Position numbers and translations under genes: made by a program. The notes beneath the pieces are model-generated. The model ran no database searches. It saw only the letters and a program-made list of their open reading frames with translations, and was not told the DNA's origin. Of a stretch of DNA of 64,000 bases, positions 24,351-34,935 are shown piece after piece. The stretch is from the NCBI RefSeq assembly GCF_963966145.1, contig NC_091046.1, positions 46,190,001 through 46,254,000 of the forward strand, written 5' to 3'. The first letter of the stretch is position 1; every line of letters begins with the position of its first letter. The stretch comes from Tenebrio molitor (Eukaryota; Arthropoda; Insecta; Coleoptera; Tenebrionidae).

Positions 24351-27040
24351 ACTTTTATTCCAAGTTTGAACGATCGAAAAAATACACAATTTGAAGCACT
24401 AAAATGAAAATTTCGAAAGAGCGAAAATAAATCCTTATTACTCGCAATTCGATTGACACTTTGGCAAGCGCATGGTCAAGCGCCATCCTATTCACAAAGG
24501 GTATACGAAAAATCAGACATAATGTTCGTTTCAAAAAATATTGTACGAATTTCGGTGCACATTCGCGCAAATGAAGCACTCGCTCTTTCGTCGCTCGTGT
24601 CTCAAATAATGCGCTCACGCGCAAAAAACAACATTTTGAATAAAGAATGCAAAACTGTATCTGAGCGTAATAGAAACACACAAGGAAAACAACATAGGAG
24701 TGTGTGCCATGTAAACTCGATGGGACTAAAATATGGAAATGCATGTGGCGGTTTACACCATCATGTTTATAATCATTACGTATTACCAAGTTGGGACAAA
24801 TGAAATGATTTGCTTCCTGCGTGACAAATGAATTAACACGAGTCCGAATATAACAACAAAAACATATAAAATGAGGAATGCGACGGAAGAAATGTGAAAA
24901 AAGTTTCGATTTTATGCGTCGTCAGGAATTTCGAATTTTTGTGTAGCTGTTGTCGTTATCAATCTCGTGGCATATAAATAATCGTCGTCACCAGAATCGT
25001 CTAAATTTTTGTCTCTCGTGTTATTCGAAGTATTCGTAAACGTCTCGGGTCGCTTCGTCCGAATTGTCGCCTCCTTCCGCCATTCGTCATCCGAACAACA
25101 TTTCGAACAATCAGTAATAAGTCCGATCGACAATAGATTTAATTAACAATAGAACAGCGTATAGGTGGGCACAGTTCAATTAAAAAAACACAATTAGTTC
25201 GGTTTCGGTCAGTCGCTTCCACCCGATTAAAAATCGAGTAGCTCGTCCTGGTGCGGCCGGCGCGCCGCCCCGACCTGGCCCCCGTCGTCCAATATTCATT
25301 ATTGCCACGTCGAAGTAGCGTGCGGCGTCGTAATTACGTCGAAGATTCCGTCGAAGGGCCGTCAAACGTGTGTCGTCCTCAAAGAAACTTTTTCATCAAT
25401 ATGGAAGTTAAAATAATACATTAGTTACAAGTCGGATGTCAGTAGTAATTTCTGTCGTGTTCCGGTGGTCGATTCTCCATAATTTATGTATGCACACTCT
25501 CCCCCTACGTTTTTTCGTGACAATTTCGATTTAAATAATTATCCACGGAACGGGCGGATGCAGAGGAAAGAATGGGGATCAATTAATTTAACGACGCATT
25601 TAGCCCATTAAAATTAATTAAAATAACAACGATATAATTTTGATAATTCATCACGTCATGAAACTAATTTCAATTTGCATTGTTACACAATCCGCGGACA
25701 CATAAGACTTTCGACAGCGTTGTGCAACGGAGCACGGGGGCCGGCGCGCCGCCCCCCGAAACTATTCGCGCTGCTCTTGCACAAGTGACGGCACGCGGAT
25801 CTACTTTCCAATGTGACGCCGGACGCTCGCAGGGCCGGGGCGAGGGTCAAGGACGGGGCAGGGCCGCGAAAGTGCAGCGATGCACCGATTCGGATGGATG
25901 CCATTTCGGATTTGGCGGGGCCTTGACCCGACGCAGACAAAGGCGGCGACGGAATTGAACCTTCTCCGACTGATGACACTTCAACGCAGACATTTTTTCT
26001 ACCAAGCCCCTTATTTTTAGGCAACCAAATAATCACATAAATGTACCTTTAGTATAGTACCGTTACGCTGCGTATTGCAAGCGGCAAATTTTGAAGGCCA
26101 TTTTAGCAATTTTTACCCTTAGGCGTTTAGGTGTTTTCTCGGAAGGTCCCCTGGAATCATAAAGCCCAGTTCTCGGGCGTCCTTGAGCCCGTCAGGTGCC
26201 ACCGCTTTCGAAACAGGGCCACCCTCGCCGCCCCTCGGGGCCTGCCGTCCGTCGGAGGGCACCTGTCCGGTGTTGTTTTAGGTCTCGCCCTCGACTGACC
26301 GTGCGGTTTACAACCCCATTGAGCAGCGTCCATTCATGCCGCCCTCGCCGCCCGGCGCACTCTCGCCCTTTTTAAAGGGCCGGTTGGCGTGTTCGCAGCG
26401 AAAATTTCACTTTATGAGAAAAACATATTAAAGCGGGCCTCCAGTCGGCCAGCGGAGGCGTCGCGTAGCGAGACGAGGGGGCCGTGCAGGGTTCGGCTGG
26501 GGTGGCGGCGCACGAAGACGTATATACATTGTAGCGGGTGCACATAAGTTATGCATGGGACTCACATATGGGCTTCAAATGAAGTTAGATCCACCCCAGC
26601 AGCGCGCTTTCGTGTTTCATCATAATACAGCCGGGCCGAGTTATAACGGATATTGTCTTACGGATCCTTCATTCTTTTATTTAGATGCTGATAAAAAATT
26701 CCAAACCGGGTATTTTCTCATATGCCGACGGGGCGAGAGGGTGGGGAGGGGGAGCGAGATGGGTTCTGGAATTTAATTGGGGCGAGGCTTGCAAGGCCCT
26801 TTCGTGTATTTCTATTTCCTACGACTTTTTCATTTCTTCAAATTGGATTTTCAACTAACGCTAAATAATTAATTTATTGTTAGATAACATTGTTTTTTGT
26901 ACAAATATAGAACTTTTTAATTGCGCATTCCGATTATCTCGATTATGATTTTTAATTATTTTAATACCCCTCGTTTCATCACAGAAATATTCTACGAATC
27001 AAATTTCACAATTAATTATAATAATTAATTTCTAATAGAA
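24350..27040. other. Non-coding DNA with GC-rich islets
   Basis: GC-rich parts at 25.18-25.38, 25.68-25.98 and 26.15-26.5 kb alternate with AT-rich DNA. The 17-base word GGCCGGCGCGCCGCCCC occurs exactly twice, at 25255-25271 and 25739-25755. Overlapping frames on both strands (for example at 24355-24803) have no recognisable domain. Confidence 0.45.
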
Positions 27041-28800
27041 ACAATAAATGCTCGCTGTAAATTTTTTAGTTGTTAAACTCGACCTCTCCTTGATCTTTTG
27101 TAAGATTGTTATTATTTTATTGATTATAGCTTATTTGTTTAATTTATTAATTTATTTTCATCTCCTCTTTGAAAGTTATTTTCTTTTTTTTATTATTATT
27201 AAATCAACAACTCTTTCACTTTGTTACTTTTTCATCTGAATATCATCCATTTCTTTTTCTTTTTCTTCTTTTTTGTGCATCTCTTCACTCCTCTTCTTCC
27301 AATTCCTTACTTATTCTCAACGTTCTGTTTTCATTTTAAATCAAATATTTAATTAATTAATTTATGCATTTTCCTTTGGTAGGTACGTTTACCAAATCAT
27401 TTGCGATTTCCTTTGCATTGGTCTTGCAGCATTTTTATCTTTTCTACACTTTTTTCACCTACTCCTGTTTTTCAGCGTTTCTCTCAGTTGTCTCTACTAT
27501 TTTTTGCATTTTTCAACATTCTTGCTATATTTTACTCTTTCTGTAGAATTAATTGTTGCTGCAATTAATTTTATTCCTTTTCTTTTTTATCTTTATACTT
27601 TTTTCTTCCACAGTTCTTATATTTTTTCTATTAATTATGTTTACTTTAATAAATCCTTTTGTTTTTCTGTCTTCTTATTTTGGATTAGAATTTTCTTCTT
27701 TTGTACATTTGCCAGAACATTTGCAATTCCTGTTTGTTTTTCATTTTCTGCTTCTTTTTCTTTTCTATGCTGTATAAATCAATTTTTTTTCTCGTTCTTT
27801 CTATCCACGGGTTCTGGTTTTTGCGTTTTTTGTTTCTATATTGTTGTATCTTCCTGTTCTTGCTGTAAAATGTATTCCTTTTTTATTTCTCTCCTTCCAT
27901 CCCATCATCACCAATCTTCTTTTTTTTTATTCTCGTCACATCCAAATTTTAATTTTTTCTGCATATAATATTTTCTTTTTTGTCTACTTTCAGCATTCAT
28001 CTATTTTTTTTTCATTTCATTTGCTTTTTCTTTCTATGCTGCTCTTCTTTGTTTCTTTATTTTTTGTAATATTCCATAAAAACTCTTCTTCGTGTTTTAC
28101 ATTCTTTTTATTATACATATCCATAATTATATTCATTTTTCATTTTTCTTTTTTTTTTTAATTCTTCTTGCTCTGAGCCTGTCCTCGTATATTTTAATTT
28201 TTTTATTTACTGTTTTATGTGTTTCTACTATATTTTCATAATCTCTGTTTTATATTTGTTATATTCTTTATCTCCTTTTGATACAGTGGTTGTATTGTCT
28301 CCCTCGTTGCATTTGTTTTTCCTACTTTTTTTACAATATTTTCATCCAGCAACCCTTTTTTTTTTATTTTTAATAATTAGTGTTCGTTTTTATTTTCTCG
28401 TCATTCTTTCACTTTTTTTGTTTTTAACATCTACCTAAACAATTTTTTTACTTTAGTATTTTTTCTTCCACTTTTTTTACCCTTTTCTTTCAATATCTCT
28501 TAGTTGCTTCTTTCCATTTACTATCTCTTCCACTTTTCTGTTTCTTCTTTCTTCTCATACCGATGCTACTCTGTATTTAATTATGTTGTATTATCATCAT
28601 CAGTAATTTTGTCATCTTTTGCTTCTTATCTCTCCTGGAAACTCTTTCTTAACATTATTCTTGAAACCAATTCACACAAATTTTCACATTTTTCCTCAAA
28701 GAAAAGTGTTCTTTTTAGCAAAATATTTTTGCATTCTATTTCCACGTTTTTCCAACAATTTGGCATATTTTATGTTGTGTGTTTTGTTGTTGACAAAAAT
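27040..28800. repeat. Pyrimidine-rich low-complexity tract
   Basis: For about 1.7 kb the + strand is dominated by T and C (TTTTCTTCTTT-type words), with very few G. The open frames here are long runs of F, L, S and Y produced by that composition and are not genes. The tract ends abruptly at about 28800 in a G-rich word containing CCGAGGCGCAGCCGAGG. Confidence 0.8.
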
Positions 28801-30985
28801 ATTATAAGCCGAGGCGCAGCCGAGGCTGTACAGGCGAGGACAAAATGCTCTTTTTGGCACATTAAGCAAAAGCCTGCATTGGAAAAATTACAAATTTATT
28901 TTGTTAACATGTTTTTATTAATATTTTTTTATAGTAGATATTTGTTATCAGCTTCCCAACAAAACTAGAAATTTACTACTTGCAATAAAATTACTTATTT
29001 ACGTAATTTATGGTGAGACAATATCGGTTTTGTCGCTTTCGTTGCTAACTTACTAAACAGATGGCGCCATGGTCAGCGTCCGAAAAAGTACGTCCGAGTT
29101 ACTTTTCGTCCGCTTTTGTGTACGTAAAATTACCGTTTTCATTACTGGTTTTTTTTTGTAAAATATCTATGCCACTAGTTATGTTGGACTCTTGTGCTGA
29201 TAAAAGTTTAGTTTATTCCTCGGCAGTTGTCTTTTGGAGCGCTTGTTCGAATTCTTGTCGGTGGATTGTCCGAAGTGAGACGGTAATTAATTTCAACAAA
29301 TGCGCGCAATAAAACACGTCCTAATTGACAAGTTAATAACAATATCTGGCCCGAGCCTCGGGTGGTGAATTTTCCTTGGACCCAGCACCGTTTTACCTCC
29401 ACGCCGTCCATAATAGCTTTACGGCAAATAAATGACGGCACGGAAAAAAATTTAATGGGCACAAATTGTCGATAGTTATCGGTGCGGATTGGCCCGGGGA
29501 GTTCTCTAGACGTGGAGAACCGTCGCGGATTAATTCCAGATTATTTGCGTGCGCGTTCGGTGTAATTTCGGCCTTTAATATTCATCTCCCAATATTGTAC
29601 GGAAAAGTTGGTCGTGTTGTACGAGCAACAGCTTGAATATTTAACCGCTAGATCGTTCCTGATTGCATTGCCCGGAGATATCAATTATATAGATCGTTAT
29701 TCTCGACTAAAAACGGAATATTTAATGCTCTCGTTCGGACTGAACAAAGGAATGCGGAGATTAGTGCCCGATCGGGCGCAAAAAGGCTCCCCCTCGAAAA
29801 CCAACAAGTACCAATTATTCGGAGCATTCCGCTGAAAATCTAGAAATTATGTGTAATTTTGATTAAAAGCCGACGAGATGGGTCGGCCGGATGGGCCAGC
29901 GCGCCACTCGAGATACCATCGGGAACGACCCAAGGATGAGTCTTCTGGACGAGTGCAACTCTTGTAATTACCGATTCCCACACCAGACTCTGATCACGCC
30001 AATAATTACCACTTTTTATTCGCCTCGCTAGATTTTTCTCGCTTTCTCACGATTCAGACACGACATCGGACCGGCGCCATCGGAAAATTCGCTTTTCCGA
30101 AGAGACGTGCGACCCGGCATCGCCGGAAAACTCGCTTTTCCGGAGGGGGCACCACCTGCGGTACCACCTCGATCCAATTCCAGCCGAACCACCACCACCA
30201 CTTACCGCATCAACGTCGAATCAAACAACGTAAATGAATTGAATCAAAGCCAATTGGCATATAATGTCCTTGTACATGTGTTCTCCGATGAAATTCTTCA
30301 GTTTGTTTTTGCACTCCACACCGGTTGCACTCTCTAACAAGCCACCGAGCTTTCCAGATATTATTTTCGTCATGAATATTTCAGTTTCGGTGAAAATAGT
30401 CAAAGAGTTTTCAAACAATCCCGGTTTGTTTTAAGTCTGCTTTTCAACTCGATTAATTATTCCAAAGTTCTTTATTTTCGACGGTTCTAATTAACAATTC
30501 TCTTTAACCTTTTCGAGCGAGCGATTTAATTTTAGTTAGTTTTTCGACGTCTCACCGACTTGTTTATCGATTTGATTTGTTCGAAGGAGCGCTCTTTCCT
30601 TAATCCTATCTCTTCGTATTTATTTTCTTATTATCTATTTAATTCGCGATAACGTGCGAATATCTCATTATTTAAATTCTCACGACTCTGAAAAAACACA
30701 GTCGTCGGTATCAATCGACCAATGATAAGACTTGCATTCATTTCTTAGAGGGGAAATATTTTTAGTTATTGACTCAGAGTAAACGCTGGCTCAGAAATTA
30801 GTTTAGTGTAGTAGGGCGGAAAATTGTACGAGAGACTCGGCGCGGTAATCGTAGGGCTGTAGTTTGTTAAGGTAGGCGCTCACCGGTCCGCATCGTACGC
30901 ATCCGTTGTTCTTGTGTTTGTGGAGCGGTGAGAGTCGGAATTGAGGTTAGGGATGAACGGAGGGTTGATTTGGGGATGTTTTGTT
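28800..30985. other. zfh2: Proximal upstream region of zfh2
   Basis: Mixed AT-rich and GC-rich DNA lies immediately upstream of the first coding exon. It contains the hairpin pair at 30080-30143. I cannot fix a transcription start: no TATA box in a convincing context is seen, and the acceptor-like tract at 30970-30989 suggests that the 5' untranslated region is completed by an upstream exon. Confidence 0.4.
30080..30143. repeat. Duplicated hairpin with a paired change
   Basis: The first hairpin has arms TCGGAAAA and TTTTCCGA around TTCGC (30080-30100). The second has CCGGAAAA and TTTTCCGG around CTCGC (30123-30143). The copies are 43 bases apart, and the outermost pair has changed from T-A to C-G while staying paired. 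It could be a structured RNA or a dimeric protein site in the zfh2 upstream region. Confidence 0.55.
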
Positions 30986-30989
30986 GCAG

Positions 30990-31022
30990 GGCGTCCGGTC
31001 GGCGAACATGTGATGCGCCGCG
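30990..31022 (+). other. zfh2: zfh2 5' untranslated part of first coding exon
   Basis: A T/G-rich tract ending in TTTTGTTGCAG (AG at 30988-30989) looks like a splice acceptor. An in-frame TGA at 31011-31013 rules out coding sequence entering from an upstream exon in the zfh2 frame, which supports initiation within this exon. Confidence 0.5.
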
Positions 31023-31048
31023 ATGCCCACAGTGTCCGCGGCGACTGA
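31008..31048 (+). promoter_or_regulatory. zfh2: Upstream start codons before zfh2 ATG
   Basis: ATG at 31008 is followed directly by TGA, making a start-stop element with A at -3. A second ATG (31013) overlaps that stop and opens an 11-codon frame that ends at 31048, past the main ATG at 31023. If the leader is as proposed, ribosomes would meet both before the main start, which would be expected to lower zfh2 translation. Confidence 0.45.
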
Positions 31049-33324
31049 GCTGAGTCCCGGCGGCCGCACTTCGCGGCAGAAACAGCACGAAGAAGCCATG
31101 AGCCCGGAGCAGGAGGCCAGCCCGCCGCCAGCAGCGCCGGGAGCGTCGCCGCCTCCGCCGCCCCCGACCCGCCTGCCGTCGCCCGCGATGTCGCACCAGG
31201 AGACGTCGGACGTGGAGCAGTTCTCGGGGAAGATCGTGTACAACCCGGACGGGTCCGCGTACATCATCGAGGACTCGGAGAGCGACGGCGAAGCCGCCAA
31301 CGCGTCGGTGCCGGAGATCGTGCCGCCCCTGCAGGCGGTGTACGTGTCGCGGCTGCTGCGGCAGGCCGCCAGACCCGCCGAGCTGCCCGCCGTCCACAGC
31401 TACCGCGTGGTGGCGCTGCGGGACGCCCGCCCCCCGCGGCCCGCCTCCGTGCCCGTCAAGCCCATCCTGATGTGCTTCGTCTGCAAGCTGAGCTTCGGCT
31501 TCGCGCGCTCCTTCGCCAATCATGCCCAAGCGGAGCACGGGGTCGCCCTCAAGGAGAACGAGAGGGAAGTGCTAGCCGCAGACTGTTCCGCCATCTTGCA
31601 GTGCGTGGGGGCCGACAAGAGGCCCGTGGTGTCGCTGCTGGAGCCGCTGGGGCCGCCCCCGGACGGCCACGGGGCGCAGCCGACGCCGATGCCGGCGTCG
31701 CACGTCAGACAGGACGGGCCCTCGCCGCACTCGGACACGCCGCCGTGCTCGTCCTCGCGGAACACCCCCGGGAAGTCGCCCTCGCCGCCCTTCGCGCCGC
31801 CGCCGGCCTTCATGACGGGCACCACGATAGGCGTCTGTCCGGAGCACCTCCAGGGGAGGCCCTCGGGGGTCGAGTGCGCCAGGTGCGAGATGATCCTCGC
31901 CTCCGGAAGACTGGGACCGGCCGGCCTGGCCAACGTCCACAGCAGGAACTCCTGCAAGACCCTCAAGTGTCCCAAATGCAACTGGCACTACAAGTACCAA
32001 GAGACCCTCGAGATACACATGAAGGAGAAGCACCCGGAGGCGGAGACCAGCTGCATCTACTGCATAGCCGGCCAACCCCACCCCCGGTTAGCGCGGGGGG
32101 AGACCTACACCTGCGGCTACAAACCCTACAGATGCGAAGTGTGCAACTACTCGACCACGACCAAAGGAAACCTCAGCATACACATGCAGTCCGACAAACA
32201 CCTCAACAACATGCAAGAACTCCAGAACGGGGGCGCCCCCAACACCGAATCTCGCCAGTCCTCCCCCAAGGCGCCCCCGCTCCACCACTCCCCCGTCAGC
32301 AGCGGCCACAAACCGAAACCCAGCTTTCGATGCGACGTCTGCAACTACGAAACAAACGTGGCGAGAAACCTCCGCATCCACATGACCTCCGAGAAGCACA
32401 CCCACAACATGCTCGTCCTCCAGCAGAACGTCAAGCACATGCAGACCCTCTCGGCGCTCCACCACCAGCACCCGCCCCAGCAGCACATGGAGAGCCTCTA
32501 CGGCATGTACCCCGGCCTCGGCGACAAGCCCGAGGCCGCCCTCGCCGACATGGCCTACAACCAGGCCCTCCTGATCCAGATGATGACCGGGGGCCAGCTC
32601 CCCGGCCCCGACATGTCCGCCCACTCCGACATGGGCCTCAACCCCGACACGATGGAGCCGCCGCCCGAGCCCGCCGACCCCGACCCCGACCGCAACTACC
32701 AGTGCTGCGTCTGCAACGTCTTCTCCAGCGACAGCCTCGAGGAGCTGATCCGCCACCTGGGCCAGGACCGGACGCGGCTCCGCGAACAGGAGATCCTCGC
32801 CGTCGTCGCCGGCCACTACGTCTGCAAGCTGTGCACCTACAAGACCAACCTGAAGGCCAACTTCCAACTACACTGCAAGACTGACAAGCACCTGCAGAGA
32901 CTGCAACACGTCAACCACGTCAAGGAGGGAGGGCCGCGGAACGAGTGGAAGCTGAAGTACGCGTCGGCTCCCGGTGGCGTGCAGATCCGGTGTAACGCGT
33001 GCGACTACTACACGAATTCGGCGCACAAGCTCCAATTGCACGCGGCCACGGGCCGTCACGACGCCGGCGTCCTCCTGCTGAAGCACCTGGTGGAGCGGTG
33101 CTCCGCGCTCAGACAGGACCAACCACGAGTGTTCCACTGTTCCTTGTGCGGGTTCTCGGCGACCAACAGGCTGCCTCTACTGCAGCACGTGCGATCTCTC
33201 AAGCACCTACACATGGAGCAACTACACCACCTCCAGAGGCGGGCAGAAGGCAAAGATACTACCACCGACGTCACCGAAGTGTTCCACGTCGTACCAGGAC
33301 CCGTGGACCAGCAGCAGACGCCCG
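31023..33324 (+). CDS. zfh2: zfh2 coding exon 1: N-terminus and fingers 1-8
   Basis: This exon encodes the first 767 residues plus one base of the zinc-finger homeodomain protein 2, a nuclear transcription factor orthologous to vertebrate ZFHX3/ZFHX4. After a proline-rich start comes the family motif KIVYNPDGSAYIIE (about residues 69-82). A C2H2 finger beginning MCFVCKLSFG lies at about 150-172. The hallmark block around KCPKCNWHYKY, GQPHPRLARGE and CGYKPYRCEVCNYSTTTKG follows at about 313-400, then fingers CDVCNYETNVARN, CCVCNVF, CKLCTYKTNLKAN, CNACDYYTN and CSLCGFSATN. The ATG at 31023 is chosen because an in-frame TGA lies 12 bases upstream; the next in-frame ATG is 31098. The exon ends at the donor CCCG|GTGAGC in phase 1. 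It is strikingly GC-rich against AT-rich flanks, which creates long shadow frames on both strands. Confidence 0.96.
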
Positions 33325-33440
33325 GTGAGCAACAAAAATCTACTGCTGATTCTATTTTATTCACGGAAAATGCCAAATGATCAGTAAGATATTGCATTTG
33401 CTACAAGTAAAAAATTCCCACACTATTTTATTGTACACGG

Positions 33441-33550
33441 TTATTATTATAAATGTTTCTTACATCGTAGCTCGCTGTGAAATTTACCACCCACTGCACC
33501 GCACTAAATGTAAATTGACGTGATTGCTTGGTTGCCTAAAAACCAGGGGC
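33441..33550 (+). repeat. Dispersed repeat, copy 1
   Basis: This segment shares two ordered blocks with 57995-58070 in intron 3: a TTATTATAAAT...CTTACATC...TAG...GAAATTTAC block and a GGTTGCCTAA...GGGG block. The copy here has extra sequence between the blocks. It is probably a fragment of an interspersed element. Confidence 0.5.
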
Positions 33551-34822
33551 TTTTTTGTAAAACATAATTAAAATAAAATCTCAAATACCGTCTCGGGGAA
33601 TACAATTGGCGTTTGTCACCGTTTCATCCAACGATTATTATTTTCCATAGCAATTGCAATTATTTTAGTGGGCATTTATCACGCTGCCCGGACATTTATT
33701 CCCCGCCGGAGCATTTTTTACCACCGTGCATTTCCCCACTGATCATTTGTCATTCCAGTCGGCATTTATTATTTCCCCTCGCGTGTATTATTTTTGTGTT
33801 TTTTCGCGTTCACTTCAATCGCAATTTTGACTTTTTCCTTTACGCTTGTGCACCATCCGAGCGAGTCGATTTCGCACGCAGTCATGCGTGTCGCGGCCGC
33901 TATGACGAATTGTGACACGAATTATTGCACGCACTCTCGGCTCGACTCGATCTACATGCAAAATTTTGTAAGTGAATCGCGACGTTTCGACCTGTTTGAT
34001 CGGACAACGCCAGGTACTGCAAACGTGAATGATTACCGACCGGAATGAATAGTAAATGAAATTGCGCACCGATTACATTATTTCTATTGTTCTGGTTTTT
34101 TACGTACTACATGGTTTGTCATCCAATAAATTCTACTATTATTAATATTACGTTGGCTTTATTTATTTATTTCATTTCTTTAATTGTCATTCCTTCGAAT
34201 ACTCCGCACGCGCCCAATCACTATCGAAACAAATCAAATCCATTAATTATTAATTGTCTTCAGCGTCGCATCAAACTTATGTATTTCATTACGAGCTACT
34301 TTTTGACGTGACTTCTGTTATGGCCGAACCAAAATATTAAATTAACTAAGCACCAAAACTAAAATCCATCTGGTGTCGATGTGAACAAATTTATAGGACA
34401 TTGGGGCAATTTAGATGTAGATTGTGGTGGCATTACGTTACGAAACTCACAAATTTGAATGTTGTGTTGGTGTCGCTCGATAAATCTCGCATTGTCTTTA
34501 TATACAGAGTAGACCATTTATAAAACATTTACATAACTCAGACGCGACCAATTTTTCAGGATTAAATTTAATAACTGTCACTACCAAAACGAATCCGTAT
34601 AAATTCGAAATTTTTCATTCGCTTACGCCATCGCAAGTCTCGGAGACTTTTTGTAGTTTTTTTAATTGAAGCGTCTCTGTCGAAATTTTTCTGCTGCGAA
34701 ACAAACCAAGAACTGCGACAGGACAATCGTCTTTCAAGGCCGCGATGGCATTTACCTGAAGAAATCCAATCGTGGCGAGAATTTATGATTTGAGCGTTGT
34801 CGAATTGGAGTGGATGTCGCGG

Positions 34823-34935
34823 CACTCGAGATAAACTGGATCACTGTGTACATGGCGTGGAGAGCCACTCGAGTTTGTTTTGCGAGATGCTCGAGATAAT
34901 CCGAGTGGATCACCGTGTATGTAGAGTGGAGATAA
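34823..34935 (+). repeat. Two-copy ~67-bp tandem duplication with CTCGAG
   Basis: The words CTCGAGATAA, GGATCAC(T/C)GTGTA and GTGGAGA recur in the same order about 67 bases apart. CTCGAG occurs three times in this segment. It is non-coding, within zfh2 intron 1. Confidence 0.6.

Noticed and set aside
27504..28968. Series of Phe/Leu/Ser-rich frames resembling membrane proteins
   Set aside because: They come from a pyrimidine-rich low-complexity tract and overlap one another in several frames.
2419..30143. A family of 8-5-8 inverted repeats (2419, 3223, 30080, 30123) as one system
   Set aside because: About one such repeat is expected by chance per 64 kb, two of the four are duplicates of each other, and arms share no sequence. 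Shared geometry alone is not convincing.
32088..32867. 259-codon minus-strand open frame opposite zfh2 exon 1
   Set aside because: Low-complexity Val/Gly/Glu composition; antisense shadow of finger-coding sequence.
31472..32884. 470-codon open frame in another + frame within zfh2 exon 1
   Set aside because: It is Arg/Pro/Ala-rich with no domain, and overlaps the conserved finger-coding frame. It arises from high GC3.
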